Shown here piece after piece: positions 6,711-10,859 of a stretch of DNA of 10,859 nt. The position numbers and the translations under genes are program-made. How positions within the stretch are numbered: position 1 is the first letter of the stretch; the number at the start of each line of letters is the position of its first letter. The notes beneath the pieces were generated by a model. It had not been told where the DNA came from, did no database searches, and saw only the letters and a list, made by a program, of their open reading frames with translations. Origin of the DNA: Holophagae bacterium (lineage in GTDB: Bacteria > Acidobacteriota > Thermoanaerobaculia > Thermoanaerobaculales > Sulfomarinibacteraceae); NCBI GenBank assembly GCA_030637505.1, contig DAOWGJ010000281.1, positions 1 to 10,859 of the forward strand, in the 5' to 3' direction.

Positions 6711-7603
6711 GTCAGTTCCGCGGCCAGCGCCTGAAGGAGATTGAGCGCTTCCATCACCGTGTGGCCGTCGAAACAGATGGCGTCACCGAGCAGAAAGGTG
6801 CGATATCCAATCTCCAGCAGGAAGGCGACATCCCCAATATCGGAGCAGTTCGGCACCGGATGCTCCACAAGGGAATGGAAGAGGCGGCTGGCGACCACGG
6901 CCTCGGGATCGGCTGCGATGATCGTCTTCAGTGCGCCGGCAATGCGGTGGGGACGGAGTACCTCGACGAAGAGATCCCCGCGCGCGGCCATCAACCGACC
7001 CAGCTCCGCCCCATGGTCTCGGGCGAACGCCAGACCCCGATCGTCCTCGATCTTCACCATGACCTCGGCGTCCGGGAGTACCTCGCGGACCTCATCGATG
7101 TCTTCAATTCCGTGCACGTACGAGAGCATGACCTTCCTTTGGCCGAGTGAGAACATCGCCGCCAAATAGGCCCGGTCATTGTCAGTCAATCCACCCTCGA
7201 TCTGCAGGGACGGATCAACGATGTTGACTGATTCACCGGGTCCGACCAGGCGGCGGGGACCGTCCTCGAGAATCAGTCGGTTCCCGTCGACCGCGACGGC
7301 CCGAACCCGTTCTCTGCCGTCGGAAAAGTAGACGTCGACCGGCGTTTCGACCCGGATCCTGTGACTCAGCCGTACCTCGGTGTAGGGCGGCACGGCGGCC
7401 TCGGCAACTCGCAACTGCCGCGCTTTGAGATCGACCCACAGGGGTTGTCCAAGTCCCGCCATCCGCTCGAGCACCTCTTCCCTGCTTTCGGTCAGCGGCA
7501 TGACGGTGTTGAACCTCAGGCCACAGACGGAACGGTGCCTTGCCACGTCCTCGAGAAAGGGCGCGTAGGGCGGCGCGGTCACGATAGCTCGAACCCGTGA
7601 CAT
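6707..7603 (-). CDS. Short pyruvate-kinase-like TIM-barrel protein
   Basis: This 298-residue protein follows the pyruvate kinase catalytic core. An N-terminal segment CGLRFNTVM stands where kinases have ARLNFSHG. Then come a B-domain-like stretch (about 75-135), GGLTDND (137-143), MLSYVHGIEDID (159-170), the catalytic KIED (184-187) and ARGDL (207-211), VVASRLF in place of VIATQML, and PNCSDIGDVAF in place of PTRAEVSDVAN. The C-terminal regulatory domain of about 120 residues is absent, so it is much shorter than a full pyruvate kinase (about 470). The metal ligands (Glu of KIE, Asp of ARGDL) remain, but the SHG segment is altered, so a phosphotransfer reaction is uncertain and another reaction on a pyruvate- or PEP-like substrate is possible. 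I start at the ATG 7601-7603, with GGGGA 8-12 nt upstream. An ATG at 7636 would put the N-terminus inside an inverted repeat. The gene overlaps nadE by 4 bp. Confidence 0.75.
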   Translation of the reverse strand: MSRVRAIVTAPPYAPFLEDVARHRSVCGLRFNTVMPLTESREEVLERMAGLGQPLWVDLKARQLRVAEAAVPPYTEVRLSHRIRVETPVDVYFSDGRERVRAVAVDGNRLILEDGPRRLVGPGESVNIVDPSLQIEGGLTDNDRAYLAAMFSLGQRKVMLSYVHGIEDIDEVREVLPDAEVMVKIEDDRGLAFARDHGAELGRLMAARGDLFVEVLRPHRIAGALKTIIAADPEAVVASRLFHSLVEHPVPNCSDIGDVAFLLEIGYRTFLLGDAICFDGHTVMEALNLLQALAAELT

Positions 7604-7635
7604 CACGTTTCCCCGGGAGGTCGTGGTACAACCCA

Positions 7636-7696
7636 TGGTGGGCCAAGGCCCACCCTACGGTGGCCGTTTTCTCGTAGGGTGGGCCTCGGCCCACCA
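7636..7696. repeat. Dispersed-type inverted repeat inside the nadM operon
   Basis: The 24-bp arms 7636-7659 and 7673-7696 are inverted copies matching at 23 of 24 positions, around a 13-nt loop. Each arm itself contains a palindrome (GGTGGGCC-AA-GGCCCACC on the left). It lies in the 123-bp gap between the vWA gene and the pyruvate-kinase-like gene and would form a very strong hairpin in the operon mRNA. No T-run follows, so mRNA stabilisation or partial attenuation is more likely than full termination. It looks like a REP/MITE-type intergenic repeat. Confidence 0.75.
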
Positions 7697-7726
7697 AACC
7701 CGATGAATATTTCCAACTTCACGGAA

Positions 7727-8692
7727 TTACACCTTCAACGTCGTCCCGCAGTAGCGGCAGCTCAGAAGTCCCTTTGACGTCGTCACAGGAATCGGACCGC
7801 CGCACCGCGGACAGATCATCTCGATCGGCCGGGACAGCTCGGCGACCTTCTCTTCAGGCTGCCGGGCACGCATGTTGTCCTTGAAATCGCCAAAATGGCC
7901 CCATGCGCGCGCGACGATGCCCATCGCGTAATCCACGGCCCGTTGCTCGTCCTCGATGTGGAGGATCTTCTGCTCGCCAATGGCCTTGCCCCATTGCTGG
8001 TCGACCTGGTCTCCCTTCTTGCCGGTGGGACGGCGCATGAACCAGGTGTTCCAGGTCTCGCAGACGTCCTGCCAGGCCTTGATCGAAGAAACGTCGGAGG
8101 CCTGCCCATCTCCGAGAATGTTCTTGATCTGCTCTCTCGGCACGAGATCGTGCATCGTGATGTCGCCGTAGACGATCAGAAACGGCGCCTCATCGGCGTT
8201 CGGGGTTCGCACGTGGGTATTGACCCAATGGGCGAACAGCCCGTAGCTCTCCGGGGCATCACCACCGCCACCTTCACCGAAGAGCGAGCCTAATTGCTGC
8301 TCCAAATCGTAGCCCTTGGCGAAGGTTGTCACCTGCAGCGGCCAGGTGTCGCACCCCGCGTCACCGATGGCGGCAAAACAGATCTCCAGGTCTTCGCGGT
8401 ACTGCGAGAGTGTCTGGAACAGCAGGGGCAAACGGTCGAAGATCTCGAAGGGCCAACTTGACATTGATCCCGTGACGTCCACAGCGACGATCAGGGGGTT
8501 TTTGGACTCCGAGAGTACGATTTTCCCAGGGTCGATAATTTTCTCGTTGGGACCGCTTCGACCCGAGTAGGTTCGAGGCCCCGCCGCCGCCGCCCTTCTG
8601 GCGGACTCGGTCCGCGCCGCGGCCCCGCCCTTTCCGTACGTGTATTTTCCCGTGCCATACCAGTCGCTGGTGTCCCCGTCCCATGAATACAT
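7727..8692 (-). CDS. vWA-domain protein with C-terminal zinc ribbon
   Basis: This 321-residue protein has no signal peptide and is probably cytoplasmic. Residues 1-55 are Gly/Tyr/Ala/Arg-rich and probably disordered. A von Willebrand factor A domain spans about 65-265. Its metal site starts with DVTGS (72-76; a DxTxS form of DxSxS), followed by GGGGDAPES (141-149), and by a strand ending in YGDIT (175-179) where vWA domains usually have TDG. The C-terminus is a four-cysteine zinc ribbon: CPRC (294-297) and CRYC (312-315), each followed by Gly. vWA domains with zinc ribbons usually act in protein-protein or metal-dependent assembly; no enzyme motif is visible. The gene starts 3 bp after the nadM stop and is followed, after a repeat-bearing gap, by the pyruvate-kinase-like gene and nadE. 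Its place inside an NAD operon suggests a regulatory or chaperone-like role, but this is only inference. I do not recognise a named family. Confidence 0.8.
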   Translation of the reverse strand: MYSWDGDTSDWYGTGKYTYGKGGAAARTESARRAAAAGPRTYSGRSGPNEKIIDPGKIVLSESKNPLIVAVDVTGSMSSWPFEIFDRLPLLFQTLSQYREDLEICFAAIGDAGCDTWPLQVTTFAKGYDLEQQLGSLFGEGGGGDAPESYGLFAHWVNTHVRTPNADEAPFLIVYGDITMHDLVPREQIKNILGDGQASDVSSIKAWQDVCETWNTWFMRRPTGKKGDQVDQQWGKAIGEQKILHIEDEQRAVDYAMGIVARAWGHFGDFKDNMRARQPEEKVAELSRPIEMICPRCGGPIPVTTSKGLLSCRYCGTTLKV

Positions 8693-8695
8693 CTC

Positions 8696-9241
8696 TCACA
8701 CCCCCATCGTCTCTTGGGCCAGAGTTTCCAATCCGAACTCCTTCCGAAATCGGTAATCCAGACCTCCATCACGGATCAGCCGGGCCACCGGCGGCGGCAC
8801 CAGCCCCCTCCAACCATCTCCACGAGCCATCGCCCGCCGTACCATCGTACCGTCGATTGGGCACCTTTCTCCCGGCGGCACCAAGGAAATGGGACGAATG
8901 ACCCGGTAGTCGCATTCGAGCAAGGAGCCCACGTACGGGTTGTCGGTAACGAACGCATCCAACGGACCGAACATCTGAAGCACCATTTCCCGCCACCTCG
9001 GGCCATCATCGAGATCCGGCACTTCGACCACCGTGAAATTCCGCCGTCTATCCAGAACCAGTCGAATCATCGCCTCGGCCTCGGCGGCGGTGAACGGGTT
9101 GCGGACGTTGTAGCGGTTGCTGCTGCCGATCCCGATCAGTACCTCCCGCCCGACGTCACACAGTCCCCGCAACACGGGTGCATGACCCAGGTGCACCGGC
9201 CTCCAGCGGGCCACCATTGCAATTCTGTCCACCAGTTCCAT
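8696..9241 (-). CDS. nadM: NadM-type nicotinamide/nicotinate mononucleotide adenylyltransferase
   Basis: This 181-residue nucleotidyltransferase of the HxGH superfamily transfers AMP from ATP to NMN or NaMN, giving NAD+ or NaAD. The first strand leads into ARWRPVHLGH (11-20), with the HLGH signature at 17-20 (GRFQPxHxGH in archaeal NadM). GIGSSN (37-42), NPFTAAEAEAMI (48-59) and VTDNPYV (98-104) follow the archaeal-type NadM pattern. The second signature, normally ISSTxxR-like, is IDGTMVRR (129-136). Length is typical. I keep the ATG at 9239-9241: the internal ATG (residue 9) would cut the first beta strand, although no clear Shine-Dalgarno precedes the chosen start. It is the first gene of the minus-strand operon that ends with nadE, so the pair would carry out consecutive reactions (NaMN to NaAD to NAD+). 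Confidence 0.85.
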   Translation of the reverse strand: MELVDRIAMVARWRPVHLGHAPVLRGLCDVGREVLIGIGSSNRYNVRNPFTAAEAEAMIRLVLDRRRNFTVVEVPDLDDGPRWREMVLQMFGPLDAFVTDNPYVGSLLECDYRVIRPISLVPPGERCPIDGTMVRRAMARGDGWRGLVPPPVARLIRDGGLDYRFRKEFGLETLAQETMGV

Positions 9242-9402
9242 CGCGTTATCAAGTCTAACCGGCGCCGGGCCCTGTGTCGGCGGTCACTCTCAGACGGATC
9301 TTCAGTCGATCTTGATTTCGAAATACTCCACTTTCGGTTACACTGACCCTTCATGAGAGTACGAAACGATATGCCCGTGAGACAAATGGGCCCGTTGGCC
9401 CT
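9242..9402. other. Divergent intergenic region between nadM and tatT
   Basis: This stretch separates the minus-strand nadM operon from the plus-strand TRAP genes and should hold promoters for both. No strong -35/-10 pair is seen. On the plus strand, TACACT (about 9338-9343) is a weak -10 candidate. No gene is supported in it. Confidence 0.4.
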
Positions 9403-9416
9403 AGGAGGCTGTATTG
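9403..9416 (+). promoter_or_regulatory. Shine-Dalgarno plus TTG start in left palindrome arm
   Basis: AGGAGG (9403-9408) is followed after 5 nt by TTG (9414-9416). This frame is open through the whole palindrome and is in frame with tatT, adding 45 residues before the ATG at 9549. The ATG itself has no visible Shine-Dalgarno and lies in the right palindrome arm. Confidence 0.4.
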
Positions 9417-9565
9417 CATAGAGTCACGGCGCCTTCTGGGCGGCGCGAAGTCCCATTTTCGTTGGATTTTCGACCCGTACTCAGAGTACTGCGACGAAAT
9501 TCCGCCTCAATGGGCCCTTCGCGGCGCTCCAAAATCCTCTCGCGCTCTATGCAATACAGCCTCCT
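9403..9565. mobile_element. MITE-like long palindrome at the 5' end of tatT
   Basis: The terminal arms 9403-9423 (AGGAGGCTGTATTGCATAG and two more bases) and 9545-9565 are perfect 21-bp inverted repeats. Inward, CGCGAAG (9444-9450) pairs with CTTCGCG (9517-9523), CCCATT (9452-9457) with AATGGG (9509-9514), and GGATTTTCG (9464-9472) with CGAAATTCC (9495-9503) at 8 of 9. The centre is the perfect palindrome GTACTC-A-GAGTAC (9477-9489). The whole 163 bp is thus one imperfect palindrome centred on 9483, typical of a non-autonomous mobile repeat. No clear target duplication flanks it. It has no transposase and covers the start of the tatT gene. Confidence 0.75.
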
Positions 9566-10403
9566 GATGTGCCTCTGCCTTTCGGTTCTGGCCGGATGTT
9601 CGTCTATCACGTCATCCCTGACCGGCCGGATGTCGGAGAGCCTGGCATCTTCGATTCTCAACTCAAATGACCCTGAGACCGTTCGTCAGGGCGCGCCCGC
9701 CTATCTGCTGATGATCGACGGTTTCATCACCGATGACCCGAAGAATCCTGAGGTCCTGATGACGGGAGCCCAGCTCTATGCCAGCTACGCGGGCGCCTTC
9801 GTCGACGATGCCGCCAGGGCAGGCCTGATGTCACTCAAGGCACGGGATTATGGCCGAACGGCCCTGTGCCTGAGCAACAAGACGACCTGCGGAATGTGGG
9901 AGCAACCCTACGATCAGTTCGAAACGGTCATCGAGGAGCTGAACCATAAAGACATCGAGCCGACGTACGTCGCCGCGATGGCCTGGGCTACCTGGATCCA
10001 GATGAACCGCGACGATTGGGTGGCCGTGGCCGACAAGGCTCGGGTCGAGGCGATGATGCTCCGGGTCGTCGCCCTTGAGGAAGGCTACCGACGAGGCTCG
10101 GCCCACCTTTACCTGGGTGTCCTGGCCACGCTCCTCCCGGAGGCCCTCGGCGGAAAACCCGAGGAGGGGCGCCGACATTTCGAGAGATCCATTGAACTTT
10201 CAGGTGGCCGCGACCTGATTGCCAAAGTGCTGCTCGCAAGCGACTACGCCCGCCTGGTCTTCAACCGGGAGTTGCATGACCGCCTTTGCCGCGAAGTGTT
10301 GGAGGCCGACCCAATAATCGAGGGACTGACCCTGAGCAACACCCTTGCCCAACGCGAGGCGAAGGCCCTGCTTGACGATTCGGAAGACTATTTCGGAGAG
10401 TGA
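9549..10403 (+). CDS. tatT: TRAP transporter TatT-type lipoprotein
   Basis: This is a 284-residue protein of the TatT family, the helical, TPR-like lipoprotein that accompanies some TRAP transporters (known from Treponema TatT/TatP) and forms a complex with the periplasmic solute-binding protein. From the ATG at 9549 the N-terminus is a short lipoprotein signal with lipobox LAGC (Cys17). The rest is all-helical, with family-type blocks: LYASYAGAFVDD, AAMAWATWIQ, GSAHLYLGVLATLLPEALGGKPEEGRRHFERS (in pieces), and a C-terminal DRLCREVLEADP. The start is uncertain: an ATG at 9510 and a TTG at 9414 with a good Shine-Dalgarno are in frame, giving 297 or 329 residues with a long Arg-rich leader. The likely start codon lies inside a palindromic element. 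The gene ends 1 bp before the DctP-like gene, so the two form an operon. Confidence 0.82.
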   Translation: MQYSLLMCLCLSVLAGCSSITSSLTGRMSESLASSILNSNDPETVRQGAPAYLLMIDGFITDDPKNPEVLMTGAQLYASYAGAFVDDAARAGLMSLKARDYGRTALCLSNKTTCGMWEQPYDQFETVIEELNHKDIEPTYVAAMAWATWIQMNRDDWVAVADKARVEAMMLRVVALEEGYRRGSAHLYLGVLATLLPEALGGKPEEGRRHFERSIELSGGRDLIAKVLLASDYARLVFNRELHDRLCREVLEADPIIEGLTLSNTLAQREAKALLDDSEDYFGE

Positions 10404-10404
10404 T

Positions 10405-10859
10405 ATGACCCGAACCTACTTGACCTTCCTTCAAACCACCGTCCTCATCGCCTGCGTGGGGGCCGCCACGGCAGACGCCGCTCAACTGAAGATCGCCACC
10501 CTGGCGCCCGACGGCTCTTTTTGGATGACCGAGATGCGCCAGGGCGCCGAGGACATCGAGAAGGCGACCGATGGCCGGGTCAAGCTCCGCATTTACCCGG
10601 GCGGCACGATGGGCAACGACCAGGCCGTGTTGCGCAAAATGCGGATCGGCCAGTTGCACGGCGGCATGATGACCGGACAGTCCCTGGCGGAGGTCACATC
10701 TGATCTCCAACTCTACGGCCTCCCCTTTCTCTTCAAATCCTACGACGAGGTCGACGTGGTCCGAGAGCGGATGGATGCGACTCTGATCAAGAAACTCGAG
10801 ACCAAGGGCTACATCTCGTTCGGCCTGATCGAGGGCGGGTTTGCCTACATCATGTCCAA
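10405..10859 (+). CDS. dctP: TRAP transporter solute-binding protein DctP/TatP (partial, cut by window end)
   Basis: Reading from ATG 10405-10407, 151 codons are open to the window edge. Residues 1-26 are a Sec signal peptide with a likely cleavage near TADA/A. The mature part starts QLKIATLAPDGSFW and continues with GRVKLRIYPGGTMGND, LRKMRIGQLHGGMMTGQ and LYGLPFLFKSYDEVD, the usual order of blocks in DctP-family extracytoplasmic binding proteins, which capture organic acids or similar solutes. GGAGAG (10395-10400) lies 4 nt upstream. The gene directly follows tatT. The membrane subunits (DctQ/DctM) are expected downstream, outside the window. About half of the protein is visible; the substrate cannot be told. 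Confidence 0.9.
   Translation, partial: MTRTYLTFLQTTVLIACVGAATADAAQLKIATLAPDGSFWMTEMRQGAEDIEKATDGRVKLRIYPGGTMGNDQAVLRKMRIGQLHGGMMTGQSLAEVTSDLQLYGLPFLFKSYDEVDVVRERMDATLIKKLETKGYISFGLIEGGFAYIMS

Noticed and set aside
7604..7636. Start of the pyruvate-kinase-like gene at ATG 7634-7636
   Set aside because: That ATG lies inside the inverted repeat and the extra residues are not family-like; ATG 7601-7603 fits the first beta strand better.

Overview
The window is GC-rich DNA of a Gram-negative bacterium. Three things show an outer membrane and periplasm: a patatin-type protein with a C-terminal outer-membrane barrel ending in Phe, two proteins with lipoboxes, and a TRAP-type periplasmic binding protein. 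The TRAP genes are of the TatT type (lipoprotein plus DctP-like protein). Several gaps hold inverted-repeat elements. I cannot fix the phylum; TatT-type TRAP systems and dense intergenic repeats would fit Acidobacteriota-, Myxococcota- or related lineages, but this is a weak inference.

Layout. (1) 221-2443, plus: a PlpD-like patatin phospholipase with POTRA and barrel domains (type Vd secretion). (2) 2587-4707, minus, convergent with it: an M3-family zinc oligopeptidase with a lipoprotein signal. The 143-bp gap between them carries 7-bp tandem repeats in inverted orientation. (3) 4708-5180: a gap of about 470 bp without a convincing gene, filled with inverted repeats and a near-perfect 12-bp direct repeat. 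(4) 5181-9241, minus: four co-directional genes, in transcription order nadM (NMN/NaMN adenylyltransferase), a vWA-domain protein with a zinc ribbon, a short pyruvate-kinase-like protein, and nadE (two-domain NAD+ synthetase). nadE starts at GTG in a 4-bp overlap with the pyruvate-kinase-like gene. A 24-bp inverted repeat lies between genes two and three. (5) 9242-9548: intergenic DNA divergent from the nadM operon, holding a long imperfect palindrome (9403-9565) that runs into the start of the next gene. (6) 9549-10403 and 10405-window end, plus: a TatT lipoprotein and a DctP/TatP solute-binding protein, the start of a TRAP transporter operon.

How the genes work together. NadM and NadE catalyse the last two steps of NAD+ synthesis, so the minus-strand cluster looks like an NAD operon with two unusual passengers. 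The most notable protein-level observation is that NadE keeps the full synthetase half, but all three nitrilase-type catalytic residues of the glutaminase half (Glu, Lys, Cys) appear to be replaced (Ala41, Gln115, Asp151). This suggests an enzyme that uses free ammonia or another nitrogen donor. The most notable DNA-level observation is the palindromic element at the tatT 5' end. Its left arm offers a Shine-Dalgarno sequence with a TTG start, and its right arm contains the likely ATG, so the element is built into the expression signals of the gene.
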